64,000 nucleotides of DNA from Planctomycetota bacterium (GTDB taxonomy: Bacteria; Planctomycetota; UBA1135; GCA-002686595). The position numbers and the translations under genes were made by a program. Below are positions 9,359-18,698 of this stretch, one piece after another. Location of the stretch: assembly GCA_029259595.1 (NCBI GenBank), contig JAJDEW010000002.1:43403-107402 (forward strand), written 5' to 3'. Under the pieces are notes generated by a model. It was not told where the DNA came from. It saw only the letters and a list, made by a program, of their open reading frames with translations, and did no database searches. The number at the start of each line of letters is the position of its first letter. Positions within the stretch are counted from its first letter, which is position 1.

Positions 9359-10335
9359 GGCGTGCGCGTCAGTTCCGCGGCCAGATTGCGGGCCAGCCGA
9401 GCGACGCGCGCGGTGAGAACGGGCAAGAGCCGCTCTGCGTGATCCGTGACCTGGTGATAGTCCGGATGGTCCTCGACACCGAAGTAGAGCGCGCGCCGAC
9501 CGCGCTCGAGGAAGTGCCAGTGGTCGCTCGCGTGCTCCCATTCGGGGTGCTCGTCGAAGCGGATCTCCAGTCCGAGGCCCGCGTTGGCGCGCTCGATCAG
9601 CGGGCGCAGTTCGGGGAAGCGGCCGCTTCCCTCGCAGAAGACGAGGTCCTCGCGCCCGCGACCGACCATGTCGAGATTGATGACGAGGAGGACGCGCTCG
9701 AGGTCGAAGGGCGCGTGGTCGACGAAATGCCACGAGCCCTTCAAGCCGAGCTCCTCCGCGCTGAAGGCGACGAAGACGACCGTTCCCGGGGGTCGGAAGC
9801 CGGCTGCGGCCAAGGTCTCGGCGACCTCCAGCAAGGCTGCCGTGCCAGAAGCGTTGTCGTCGGCGCCGTTGAAGATTCGATCCGCACCCGGCTCGGCGTC
9901 CGCGAGCGGCTCGAGGTGGTCGTAGTGCGCGCCGAGGACGACGATCGGACCGTCCGCCCGCGTTCCTTGCACCGCTGCGACGACGTTCGGGGAGAGTTCC
10001 CGGTCGGCGAGGTCCTGGAACCAGGTCGGTGCGCCGCTCGCGTCGACGTCACCGAGCGGCGTCAGACCGAAGGCTTCGAAGCGCTCGGCGACATACCTCG
10101 CCGCGCGCCGCCCGGCGTCGGTCCGCGCGGAGCGCCCTTCGAGCGCGTCCGCGGCCAGGATCCGGACGTGGGTCAGCACGTCCTCGGCCCGGATCGCGGC
10201 GAGCGTGGCAGCCCCCTCCGTCTCCGCGTTCGTGCCGGCGGCGAGGTCGGGGGGGGACGTGTCCCGTCCGGTCCCGCTGCACGCGAACAGCGCGAAGGTC
10301 CCGAGGAAGGCGATGGCGACACGGTTCGAAGACAT
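9355..10335 (-). CDS. M28-family zinc aminopeptidase lipoprotein
   Basis: A 326-residue lipoprotein: hydrophobic residues 7-18 end in LFAC, with lipidated Cys19. The mature part matches M28 aminopeptidases with two zinc ions: GAHYDHL (His, first ligand), GADDNASGTA (bridging Asp), FSAEELGL (catalytic and ligand Glu), INLDMVG (Asp) and a late EHASDHWHF segment carrying the last His. It likely removes N-terminal amino acids from peptides outside the cytoplasmic membrane. The ATG at 10335 is chosen because it begins the lipoprotein signal; the 40 upstream codons are basic and unlike protein. It is translationally coupled by a 4-base overlap to the dehydratase gene, which suggests joint use of peptide-derived amino acids. 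Confidence 0.9.
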   Translation of the reverse strand: MSSNRVAIAFLGTFALFACSGTGRDTSPPDLAAGTNAETEGAATLAAIRAEDVLTHVRILAADALEGRSARTDAGRRAARYVAERFEAFGLTPLGDVDASGAPTWFQDLADRELSPNVVAAVQGTRADGPIVVLGAHYDHLEPLADAEPGADRIFNGADDNASGTAALLEVAETLAAAGFRPPGTVVFVAFSAEELGLKGSWHFVDHAPFDLERVLLVINLDMVGRGREDLVFCEGSGRFPELRPLIERANAGLGLEIRFDEHPEWEHASDHWHFLERGRRALYFGVEDHPDYHQVTDHAERLLPVLTARVARLARNLAAELTRTP

Positions 10336-10461
10336 GGGCAGACGATGGGCTCGCTCCGCGACGTTCGCAAGCCGTAACTTTCCCGTTCCCTGCCGCGTGC
10401 GTCGGCTTGTTTTACGACACCGGCGCGGGCACCGGAGGCCACGAGGCGGCACCATGGTGGC

Positions 10462-11997
10462 ATGAAACCCGCATCGCAGCCCTGCCGTGTCCGCTTGTCG
10501 GTGGGCCTCGCCTGCCTCGCTCCGGTCCTCGCTTCGCCGCTCGCGGCCCAGGACGACGAGGTGCCGCGGCCGCAGGGGCTCGTCACGAATGCGGACGGTG
10601 CGTTTCAGGGCTACACGCTGATCTCACCCTTGCTCTCGAACGACGCCTTCCTGCTCGACATGAGCGGTGAGGTCGTGCACACGTGGAAGACCGAGCATGC
10701 GCCGGGCAACTCCGTCTACCTTCAGGACGACGGGACGCTCGTGCGCTGCGTTCGCGTCGAGGAGAACCCGGTGTTCTTCGGCGGCGGCATCGGCGGCCGC
10801 GTGCAACGCCTGGCGTGGGACGGTGAAGTCCTGTGGGACTGGTCGTACGAGAGCGAGGTGGCGATGCACCACCACGACATCGAGCCGCTTCCGAACGGAA
10901 ACATCCTCTTGATCGCCTGGGAGCTCCTGTTCTCGGAGGACGCGATCGCGCTCGGACGCTCCCCCGACAAGGTGGGGGACAAGGGCTTCTGGCCCGACAG
11001 CGTGATCGAGGTCGAGCCGGTCGGAAAGGACGGCGCGAAGATCGTGTGGGAGTGGCACGCGTACGACCACCTCGTTCAGGACTACGACGAGGAGGCGGAC
11101 AGCTATGGCTCGGTAGCCGATCAGCCGGGTCGCTTCGACATCAACGCTGACCATCGCACCAAGCCTCCGTTGTCGGCCGAGGAACTCGCCAAGCTGGTCG
11201 ACCGTGAAGAGCGGATGCGCGCGCTCGGCTATGGCGGAGGCGCCGGCGACGACGGCGATGCGACCGCTGCGGCACGCGCGCAGGGCGAGGGGCGCTCGCC
11301 CGATTGGATGCACACGAACTCGATCGACTACGACGCTGCCAACGACCTGATCCTCCTGAGCTCTCCGCGGCTCAGCGAGATCTGGATCCTCGATCACTCG
11401 ACGACGACCGAGGAAGCGCGTGGTGAATCGGGCGGACGCTATGGCAAGGGCGGCCAGATTCTCTGGCGCTACGGCAATCCCCGCAACTACGGCGCGGCGG
11501 GAGACGATGCGCGGCGACTGTTCGCGCAACACGACGCACAGTGGATTCCGCCCGGCTTTCCCGGCGCGGGCAACGTGCTCGTGTTCAACAACGGCGGGGG
11601 GCGACCCGACGGCGAGTACTCCTCGGTCGACGAGCTCGTCCTGCCCTTCGAGCCCGCGACGGGCTTCGCGCGCGAGCCCGGCTATCCGTTTCAGCCCTGG
11701 CGCCCCGTCTGGCGCTACGCGGCGCCGGAGCGCTCCGATTTCTTCTCCGGCTTCATCTCCGGTTGTCAGCGGCTGCGCAATGGCAACACGCTGATCTGTT
11801 CGGGGGCCCAGGGGCGCCTCTTCGAGGTGACCTCGGCGGGCGCGATCGTCTGGGAGTATTACAACGTCCACGGCGGCGAGCGCGAGGCGAGCTTCGGCAA
11901 GGCCGCGGGCGGCGGTGGCAAGGGCGGCGTCGATCCGAAGGCGCTCTTCCGGGCCGAACGCATCGCGCCCGACCACCCCGGTCTCGCCAAGCTGTAG
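10462..11997 (+). CDS. Secreted arylsulfotransferase (ASST)-like beta-propeller protein
   Basis: A 511-residue protein with a signal peptide (residues 1-29, cleavage near LAAQ). Repeated blade-like phrases and a set of conserved histidines place it with the arylsulfotransferase (ASST) families: HHHDIEPLPNGNIL, WMHTNSIDYD, QHDAQW and VFNNGGG. Known ASST enzymes move a sulfate group between phenolic compounds through a histidine intermediate in the periplasm. Whether this one is an enzyme cannot be told from the sequence, because many relatives in marine bacteria are uncharacterised. Gly- and Ala-rich inserts lie around residues 250-280 and near the C-terminus. It is transcribed divergently from the M28 peptidase gene, with 126 bases between. 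Confidence 0.8.
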   Translation: MKPASQPCRVRLSVGLACLAPVLASPLAAQDDEVPRPQGLVTNADGAFQGYTLISPLLSNDAFLLDMSGEVVHTWKTEHAPGNSVYLQDDGTLVRCVRVEENPVFFGGGIGGRVQRLAWDGEVLWDWSYESEVAMHHHDIEPLPNGNILLIAWELLFSEDAIALGRSPDKVGDKGFWPDSVIEVEPVGKDGAKIVWEWHAYDHLVQDYDEEADSYGSVADQPGRFDINADHRTKPPLSAEELAKLVDREERMRALGYGGGAGDDGDATAAARAQGEGRSPDWMHTNSIDYDAANDLILLSSPRLSEIWILDHSTTTEEARGESGGRYGKGGQILWRYGNPRNYGAAGDDARRLFAQHDAQWIPPGFPGAGNVLVFNNGGGRPDGEYSSVDELVLPFEPATGFAREPGYPFQPWRPVWRYAAPERSDFFSGFISGCQRLRNGNTLICSGAQGRLFEVTSAGAIVWEYYNVHGGEREASFGKAAGGGGKGGVDPKALFRAERIAPDHPGLAKL

Positions 11998-12035
11998 GAG
12001 GCCTTCGAGGCAGGTCCTCTCGGCGCGCCCCTGGG

Positions 12036-12950
12036 TCAATCTTCGAGGACGTGCGAGAGCCCGGCGCGACCTTCCCGCGCCAGAGCCGCATCGCCCACGT
12101 CCTCGCCGTAGACCAGGATCGCGATCGAAGAGTGCAACGCTCGGAAGCGCGCCACCCGCCAGGCGTCCGCTTCGATCGGCCCGTAGCTGGCTCGAAAGGC
12201 CGCCCGCGCTGCCGCCGGCAGGTACGACCAGGCGAGCGCGAGGTCGATCGCGGGATCGCCCACGTGCACGTCTCCCCAGTCGATGACACCGACCGGCAGG
12301 CCGTCCTCGCCCACCAGCACGTGACGCGCGTACAGGTCGCCGTGGACGATGCAGCGCGCGCTCGGCGTCCAGTCGGCTGGGACGTCCGCGGCGAGCCGGA
12401 GCCACGGCTCGACGTCGTCGAGCCAGCCCCGGGTGCGCGCTTCCTCCAGGCGCTTCCGGATGCCCTCCGCGCGATAGGGCAGGTCCAGGCGGCGGATCCC
12501 GTCCGGACCGAGCCCGAGCCGCCTGCCGTGCTCCGCGTCGAGCCCGTGCAGCGTGCGCAAGAACGCGCCCAGGGGCGCGGCGGCGCGTCCCCGCAGCGCA
12601 GCACTGCGGGGACGGGCGCAGGCCGTCTCTCCGTCCAGATGCCGGTAGCCGACGAAGGGCCAGGGGAAGTCCGGCCCGGACTCCGCGATCCAGACCGGAG
12701 CCGGCACCGCGAGGGGCAAGCGTTCGGCCAGGGCAGGCAGGGCCGCAGCTTCGCACTTCAAGAAGGGCACGGCGAAGGCCCGCCGTGGAAAGCGGAAGAC
12801 CCACGTCTCGTCGACGAGGAAGGCCGTGTTGTCCCAGCCGACGCCGAGGACCGAGCAGTGGCGCGGCTCCAGTTCGGGGAAGGCGCCGGCGACGAGTCCC
12901 AGGGCTTCTTCCGTGTCGAGCTCGCGCTCGGCTTCCCAGGGCTTTTGCAT
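12036..12950 (-). CDS. Aminoglycoside-phosphotransferase-family small-molecule kinase
   Basis: A 304-residue kinase-fold protein of the APH/choline-kinase family. VHGDLYARH holds the catalytic Asp205, and VIDWGD holds the metal-binding Asp224. The usual Asn five residues after the catalytic Asp (HGDxxxxN) is His210, a variant seen in some branches of this family. The substrate cannot be predicted. Homoserine, choline, macrolide or sugar alcohols are all precedents, and resistance should not be assumed. The start is the ATG at 12950; the longer open frame upstream is Arg- and Pro-rich. It is convergent with the arylsulfotransferase-like gene and divergent from the MFS gene, with a 170-base shared promoter region. 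Confidence 0.83.
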   Translation of the reverse strand: MQKPWEAERELDTEEALGLVAGAFPELEPRHCSVLGVGWDNTAFLVDETWVFRFPRRAFAVPFLKCEAAALPALAERLPLAVPAPVWIAESGPDFPWPFVGYRHLDGETACARPRSAALRGRAAAPLGAFLRTLHGLDAEHGRRLGLGPDGIRRLDLPYRAEGIRKRLEEARTRGWLDDVEPWLRLAADVPADWTPSARCIVHGDLYARHVLVGEDGLPVGVIDWGDVHVGDPAIDLALAWSYLPAAARAAFRASYGPIEADAWRVARFRALHSSIAILVYGEDVGDAALAREGRAGLSHVLED

Positions 12951-13120
12951 CGGGGGAGCTTCGCATCGAGCCAACGCCGTTGCCAGCTGGAAGAGAGGGG
13001 CGCTTCCAGGCGCGGGGATGACGCGTTCATCGGGCTGCTGGCGAACGGATGCGTCGCGCGTGGAGTTCGGGACCCGGCCTTGGAGGGGAGGCGTCGACTT
13101 TCGATGATGGCCGGTTCGCC

Positions 13121-14380
13121 ATGTGGGAGCGCTACCGTCGAGACCTGTCTCTGATCCGCCCCGATGCTTGGCGGTTCCTGGCCGGGTCGGCGTTGATGGG
13201 GGCGGCGCAAGCGATTCCCTGGACGTTCCTGCAGCTGTACCTCGATCGGCTCCAGTACTCGAAGGCGGAGATCGGCTCGATCCTCTCGGCCGAGGCCTGG
13301 GGTCAAGTCCTGATCGCACTGCCCGGCGTCTGGTTGCTGGCGCGCCGGCGGACGCCGCCGCTGCTCGTCCTCTCGTGCCTGGCGACGACGTTGGGCACCT
13401 TCGTTCTGCCGTGGCTGGGTTCACGCGGTGAGCTGCAGGCGTGCAAGCTCTTCATCGGCTGCGCCTGGTGGCTGCACTACATCGCGATCGCGCCCTTCTT
13501 GTACCGCCACTCCGGAGTCGAAGAGCGTTCGACCGTTTTTGGCCTGTCGGACGCCGTGCACACAGGTGCGGGCGTGCTCGGCGCGTTCACCGGCGGTCGG
13601 GTCGTGTCGGAGCTGACCGAGCGGCTCGGTTCCGAGATCGATGCGCTGGCGTGGGTGCTCTCCGCGAGCTCCGTCTTGCCGTTCCTGGCGATCTTCTGCT
13701 ACGGCCGGATCCGCGAGACGGCCCCGCCGGTCTCGAAGTCGATCCGGATCGTGGCGGCGCTGTTGGAGAACAAGCTCCTGTTGGCGCGGTTCGTGGTGCC
13801 TCAGTGGATCGTGGCCTGTGGGGCGGGCCTTTGCATCCCGTTCTTGAACTTGTACTTCCAGGATCGCTTCGACAAATCGCCCGAGACGGTGGGCGAGCTC
13901 TATGCGGCCTGGCAAGCGCTCGCGACCGTAGGCTTCCTGCTGTCGCCGATCGTCCTGCGGCGCTTCTCGTTCGTCGGTTCGATGGTGCTGCTCGAGCTCG
14001 GTTCGATCCCGTTCTTCCTGATCCTCGCGTTCACGCAGAACTATGGCCTCGCCGTGTTCGCGTTCCTGGTGCGCGGTGCGTTGATGAATTCGGCCGGTCC
14101 GATCCTGAAGAACTTCATGATGGACGCGTCGCCCGACGGGCTCCGCGAGGCGCAGGTCGCGCTGAACGGGACCGCCTGGGGCTTCGCGTGGGTCGTCGGT
14201 CCCTGGCTGGGAGGCTGGATCCTCGACACGACGGATTCGTACGCCTTGTTGATGTGTACGACGGTCGGGTTCTATCTCGCGGCCAGCGCGTCGACCTTTC
14301 TACTCCTGCGGCCGCTCGATCCGCGCTCGCGGGCCTACGTGCCGGCCCCGCTCCACGGCGGACCCGAGCCGCCCGCCTGA
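13121..14380 (+). CDS. Major facilitator superfamily transporter
   Basis: A 419-residue integral membrane protein with about twelve hydrophobic helices in two halves, and a basic loop (LLARRRTPP) after helix 2 in the position of the MFS A-motif. Motifs are otherwise weak, so the substrate is unknown. The sequence resembles the nucleoside/sugar-exporter-like MFS proteins in planctomycetes more than drug pumps, but this is only an impression. ATG 13121 (MWERYRR) is preferred over an earlier in-frame ATG at 13049, because it sits just before a short cytoplasmic segment and the first helix. The gene ends 3 bases before the convergent lipoprotein gene. Confidence 0.85.
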   Translation: MWERYRRDLSLIRPDAWRFLAGSALMGAAQAIPWTFLQLYLDRLQYSKAEIGSILSAEAWGQVLIALPGVWLLARRRTPPLLVLSCLATTLGTFVLPWLGSRGELQACKLFIGCAWWLHYIAIAPFLYRHSGVEERSTVFGLSDAVHTGAGVLGAFTGGRVVSELTERLGSEIDALAWVLSASSVLPFLAIFCYGRIRETAPPVSKSIRIVAALLENKLLLARFVVPQWIVACGAGLCIPFLNLYFQDRFDKSPETVGELYAAWQALATVGFLLSPIVLRRFSFVGSMVLLELGSIPFFLILAFTQNYGLAVFAFLVRGALMNSAGPILKNFMMDASPDGLREAQVALNGTAWGFAWVVGPWLGGWILDTTDSYALLMCTTVGFYLAASASTFLLLRPLDPRSRAYVPAPLHGGPEPPA

Positions 14381-14383
14381 CGC

Positions 14384-16366
14384 TCACTCGGTCCGCGTCC
14401 AGGTCGTCGCGTCCTCGAAGCGGACCTCGTCGAGACGCACCCGGACGCTTTCGGTGCCGTCCGGGACGAAGAACGCGGTCGTGCGCAAGTCGGCCTTCGC
14501 CTCCTGCGCGGCCAGGGGCTGGGTCCCTTCGAGCGTGAAGGCTCCCGTCAGCGAGTGGGGGAACGAATCGAGCTCCTGACCCGCGCCGTCGAGGTAGACG
14601 AATTCGACCGAGGCAGAGACGGCCACCTTGTTCGCGAGGTTGCGGAGGCGAAGGTCGACCTCGGGAAAGTCGCTGTCGGCAGCATGGAAGGCGACGAAGG
14701 CGATCTCGAGCGGAGCCGGCCCGGTAAAGCGCAGAGGCTCGAGCTCGAGCGGCTGTTCCATGTGTCGCCCCAGAGGGACGTCGCGCAGGTCGAAGGCGTA
14801 CGTGAGTTCCTGGAAGCGACAAAGCTTGAGGTCGATCGTCGCGGGCGCCTCGGGCGTCTGCAGGCTCGCGTTCAGCACCTGATTCCAGGAGTTCGAGTCG
14901 CTCATGAGGACGCCCAGTGGCGCACCGTCGCCCTGGAGCCCTGATGTACGCACGGTCCAACCGAGCGGGTCCTCGCTCTCCGAACGGGCCGTGAAGCTCG
15001 CGTACTCGCCCCACGAGTCGACGGTGACCTTCCAATCGGCGCTGGAGAGCTGGCCCTCGCCGGTCGCGCGCAACGGCTGGACCTCGGTCGGCAGCACCAC
15101 GCGCAGGTTCCCGGTCAGGTGGGCGATCGTGTCCACGTCCCGCAAGAGGCTCATGAGATCGAGGGAGATGCGATCGACCTGGTAGCTCGACGCCAGCTCG
15201 GGCGAGCTGAGCCAGACGACGTCGCGGTCCACGAGCAGGCTTCGCCCGACGCCGGCCGTCGCATCCTCGATCGTGAAGCCGCCGCTTCCGTCGAGCTGCA
15301 TGCCGATGACCGCCGGATGCAGGCCGAGCGCGCGGAAGGCCAGCGTGATCGAACCCGTCCCGTGCGGCGGGTCTTCCTCCAGCTCCTCGACTTCGATCAG
15401 GAACGGTCCCGCGAACGCGACCGGAAGCGCGCGCGCACCGTCGCGCAGCACGATGTTCGGCAGCGGCAGATCGTCCTGGACGTCGTCCGCCGACCAGAAG
15501 CGGCCGGGCTCGTCCTTCGTCCCGGAGTAGACGGGGTGCAGGTCCAGCTCCGTGCACAGCTCCTCGATGGCACGGATGCGGGAGAGGCCCGCCTCGGGCG
15601 GCGTCACCGTGCGTTGCAGGGCGGCCGCGAACGTGCCGGCTTCGAGCGTCACGCCGGTACCGGCCAGCGCTTCCTCGAAGAGCTCGGCGGCGGGCCGTGG
15701 CGCGCTACCGAGGTCGATCACGTAGCTGGCCTCGTGTTCCTCCACGGTCGTCGGTTCGATGGCTTCGAAGGCCGTGCGGCGGAACAGGATCTCCGCCTCG
15801 GATCCGCCCGCGTTCCACTCCGCGACGGCATCGTTCATGACCGCTTCGATCCCCTCCTGGAAGGCAGCCTGGAGCTCGTCCCCGAACTCGGTCACTCCGT
15901 GCGAGTCGGCCGATTCGACGTCCTCCAGGTCGATCTTCCATTCGAAGCCGGGGACCGTTTCGAAGGCGAGGCCCCAGATTCGCCAGCTGCCGTCCTGCGT
16001 ACGGAGCAGGATGCGCGTCTCACGGTCGCCTTCGGGCGTCGCGAGGGTCACCGGGACGCTGGCATTGCGTCCTTCGACCTTCGAGGTGCCCAGATCCCAA
16101 CCCTGGATGTCTTCGGGATCGAAGGCCACCCCGTTCTCGCCGCCGAAGCCCCGTCGCGCCTGGGGCGTCAGGTAGGTGAGCATCGAGCTCTCCTGGCCGG
16201 ACTGGAGCGCCCCCAGGAAGTCGTGAACGACGTCCTCGGGCGGCGGAGACGAGACGTTGGGTAGGCCCAGGGCGGCCTGGCGCGACGTTTGGACGGGCTC
16301 GGAGGAGTCGGCGCAGGCGGTGAGAAGGGACGCGAGGAACAGGAAGGCGAGGTGGCGGCTCGACAT
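14384..16366 (-). CDS. Large lipoprotein of unknown function
   Basis: A 660-residue lipoprotein: hydrophobic residues 6-17 end in LLTAC, with Cys18 lipidated. An N-terminal domain of about 120 residues (VVHDFLGALQSG, then a DGSWRIWGL strand) looks like a DUF4878 or NTF2-like fold, common in lipoproteins that sense or bind small ligands. The remaining 500 residues are mixed alpha/beta with long stretches of strand and no catalytic motif I recognise. I cannot name the family. The codon pattern matches its neighbours. It shares a 226-base divergent promoter region with the DUF4382-like gene, which may mean joint control. Confidence 0.72.
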   Translation of the reverse strand: MSSRHLAFLFLASLLTACADSSEPVQTSRQAALGLPNVSSPPPEDVVHDFLGALQSGQESSMLTYLTPQARRGFGGENGVAFDPEDIQGWDLGTSKVEGRNASVPVTLATPEGDRETRILLRTQDGSWRIWGLAFETVPGFEWKIDLEDVESADSHGVTEFGDELQAAFQEGIEAVMNDAVAEWNAGGSEAEILFRRTAFEAIEPTTVEEHEASYVIDLGSAPRPAAELFEEALAGTGVTLEAGTFAAALQRTVTPPEAGLSRIRAIEELCTELDLHPVYSGTKDEPGRFWSADDVQDDLPLPNIVLRDGARALPVAFAGPFLIEVEELEEDPPHGTGSITLAFRALGLHPAVIGMQLDGSGGFTIEDATAGVGRSLLVDRDVVWLSSPELASSYQVDRISLDLMSLLRDVDTIAHLTGNLRVVLPTEVQPLRATGEGQLSSADWKVTVDSWGEYASFTARSESEDPLGWTVRTSGLQGDGAPLGVLMSDSNSWNQVLNASLQTPEAPATIDLKLCRFQELTYAFDLRDVPLGRHMEQPLELEPLRFTGPAPLEIAFVAFHAADSDFPEVDLRLRNLANKVAVSASVEFVYLDGAGQELDSFPHSLTGAFTLEGTQPLAAQEAKADLRTTAFFVPDGTESVRVRLDEVRFEDATTWTRTE

Positions 16367-16592
16367 GGGGCGTTCCGTGGAGGGATGGACTGGCGGAGAC
16401 GGGGGAGACGAAATCCCCGGGGGAAAAGTCTTCCATCGGAGCCGCAGAGCGAATGCTTGAGGGATCGGGCGAGGTTGCCGACATGTTTCCAGGGAGTTCG
16501 GTCTTCGCGGAACCCGAACGCGGCGTCATGTCGCGACCGTGCATCCCCCGAAAGGCCGGGCGGTCCCCAGCGCCAAGAAGAAGGAACCTGAA

Positions 16593-18386
16593 ATGCGGAA
16601 TGTGGATCGCAACCTGCTCGGGGCTCTCGCTCTTGCCCTCGTCGCGAGCTGTGCGGGCGGAGACGACGGGCCGGACGCGGAGGCTGCCTTGACGGTGGCC
16701 ATCACCGACGCCGCCACGGACGAGCTCAGTTCGTTCACGGTGGACATCACCTCGATCGAACTCGAGGCCGTCGGCGGAGCGATGGTCGGAATCCTTGCCC
16801 AGCCCGTGAACGTCGACCTGGTCACGCTCACGGACACGAGTCAGATCCTGAACGTTTTGAACGTGCCGGCGGGCTTCTACACCGGCGCGTCCATCACGAT
16901 CGACTTTGCGGGCGCGCAGGTCTTCTTGGTCGGGGAGACAACGGCCGCGACGATCCTCGACGGCGACGGCGCCGCCTTGAACGGCTCGGTGACGCTCCCG
17001 ATCACGATCGGCAACATCCTGCAGGCGATCATCGGGCGCAACCGGGTCCTCGAGCTCGACTTCGACCTGAACCAGTCGGTCGAGGTCGATGCCCTGGCGA
17101 ACGCGGTGATGATCGAGCCGGCGATCGTCATGCGGGTCGATCGCACCGATCCGCGCGAGCTGTTCGTCGGCGGCGAGTTGCTCGGTGTCGACTTCGAACT
17201 GGGGACCTTCGACGTCGAGCTCCAGACGCTGGCCGGCAACCCGATCACGACCGTGGCCGCGCGCCACGGATCCGGGACCGTGTACCAGATCGATGGCGTA
17301 CCGACGACCGGGCTCGCGGGCTTGGTGGCGCTCGACGGCATGACGGGGACCTGGGTCCAGATCTACGGTGCCATCCAACCGGCCCTGGCGCAGATCGAGG
17401 TCGACTACGTCGAAGCCGGCGTGGGAACCTTCAACGGCGGAACCGACATCGTCGACGGCGTCGTCGTCGGACGCACCGGCGGAGCGGGCGCGGATGCGAC
17501 GCTCATGGTCCTGGGCCACGGGCAGGACGCCACCCACACGGCCTTTCAATTCAACACCGCCTTCACCGTTTCGACGAGCTTCGCGAACACGACCGTCGTG
17601 CGGCGCGGAGCGGCGGTGACGACGGATACGGACGAGCTCAACATCGGCCAACGCGTTCGAATGTTCGGGGCCTTGACGGGAACCGCGCTGGACGCGAGCA
17701 CGATGGGTTCCGTCGTGCGCGTGCGGCAGACGGATGTCTACGGCTTCGCCAACGGCGCACCGGCTGCGGGCGTGCTCGACCTGGACCTGGTCCGCGTCGA
17801 GTTGCGTGACGAAGCGGCCTTCACGTGGACCGAAGGCGGGACCTCTCCGGCGGATCCCGACGCTCTGCTCGCTGCCGTCGGCGGACTGACGACGGGGCTC
17901 GACATCGACACCGGGGTGGCCGTGCGCATGCGCGGCTTCTTCTCGGCGGTCGACGACGATGACGAGGACTTCGTTGCCTCATCGGTGACGAATCTCGACG
18001 ACGGCGCCTCGCTCTTGCTCGTGCGCGACCGCGCGGCGGGCTTCACCGTGACTCCGACCTTCGCGTCGACGGGGATCGAGCTCGCGATCACCGGCGTCGA
18101 GGGCGCGAACGAGACGGCGATCCTCGATCGGGGCTTCGTCGGCTCGACGCCGCTGCCGACGACGCCGAATCCCCTGATCACCCCGGCCGGGCCTTTCGGC
18201 CTCTATTCGCTCCGGGATCGGGTCACCGGCACGGTCCAGCTCTTCCTCGTCTTCGAGCAATTCACCGCCGCGCTCGATACGGCCGTGGGGGGCGGTGCCG
18301 TGCTCTTTCAGATCGCGGCCGTCGGCGAGTACGACGGTCCGAACAACGAACTCTTCGCGGGCATCGTGACCGCGCTCCTGGATTGA
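16593..18386 (+). CDS. DUF4382/DUF5666-like secreted lipoprotein
   Basis: A 597-residue lipoprotein: hydrophobic residues 8-19 end in VASC, with Cys20 as the acylation site. Residues 28-170 read like a DUF4382 domain (ALTVAITDAATDELSSFTV, then strands ending in LELDFDL). The rest consists of repeated small beta domains of the DUF5666 kind, with phrases such as GTVYQIDGVP and GTWVQIYG. Both families occur in outer-surface proteins and have no known reaction. ATG 16593 is chosen because the lipoprotein signal begins there and AAGGA at 16581-16585 gives a Shine-Dalgarno with a 7-base spacer; an earlier in-frame ATG at 16539 has neither. Confidence 0.82.
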   Translation: MRNVDRNLLGALALALVASCAGGDDGPDAEAALTVAITDAATDELSSFTVDITSIELEAVGGAMVGILAQPVNVDLVTLTDTSQILNVLNVPAGFYTGASITIDFAGAQVFLVGETTAATILDGDGAALNGSVTLPITIGNILQAIIGRNRVLELDFDLNQSVEVDALANAVMIEPAIVMRVDRTDPRELFVGGELLGVDFELGTFDVELQTLAGNPITTVAARHGSGTVYQIDGVPTTGLAGLVALDGMTGTWVQIYGAIQPALAQIEVDYVEAGVGTFNGGTDIVDGVVVGRTGGAGADATLMVLGHGQDATHTAFQFNTAFTVSTSFANTTVVRRGAAVTTDTDELNIGQRVRMFGALTGTALDASTMGSVVRVRQTDVYGFANGAPAAGVLDLDLVRVELRDEAAFTWTEGGTSPADPDALLAAVGGLTTGLDIDTGVAVRMRGFFSAVDDDDEDFVASSVTNLDDGASLLLVRDRAAGFTVTPTFASTGIELAITGVEGANETAILDRGFVGSTPLPTTPNPLITPAGPFGLYSLRDRVTGTVQLFLVFEQFTAALDTAVGGGAVLFQIAAVGEYDGPNNELFAGIVTALLD

Positions 18387-18698
18387 AGGGTCCCGCCGAG
18401 AATGCGGCGTCACGCCCGCCAGAAGCGCCTCGTACGGCCGTGGCGCGCCCGCAGGGGGCCTGTCGGACCCGAAGGGCGCCGGAAAAAGTTCGATACGGAG
18501 CCTTCGGAAACCACCGAATCCCCTCCATGATAGGGGCCCCCGAGAGCGATCCGGCGCGCCGCTGGTCGAGCCTGGGGACAGCCCGACCCGACCGGCGCCC
18601 GGGATTCCGCAAGGAAATCCCGATGGGCTTCAGGTTCGGAACGGGCGCGGTCGTTCAAGGCCGCAGAGCCCTTTCCCCGGAAACACCCTCCTAGCTCC
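18387..18698. other. Intergenic region before the desaturase gene
   Basis: 312 bases with no convincing gene. A short inverted repeat follows the stop codon (CGCCG/CGGCG near 18397-18413), and a small hairpin (CCCCT at 18520-18524 with AGGGG at 18532-18536) lies mid-way. A locally less GC-rich patch near 18482-18500 could carry the desaturase promoter, but no clear -35/-10 pair is visible. Confidence 0.3.

Noticed and set aside
12036..12950. Antibiotic-resistance gene (aminoglycoside phosphotransferase)
   Set aside because: Only the broad kinase family is recognisable; the catalytic loop differs (His for Asn) and there is no mobile context, so a resistance role is not supported.
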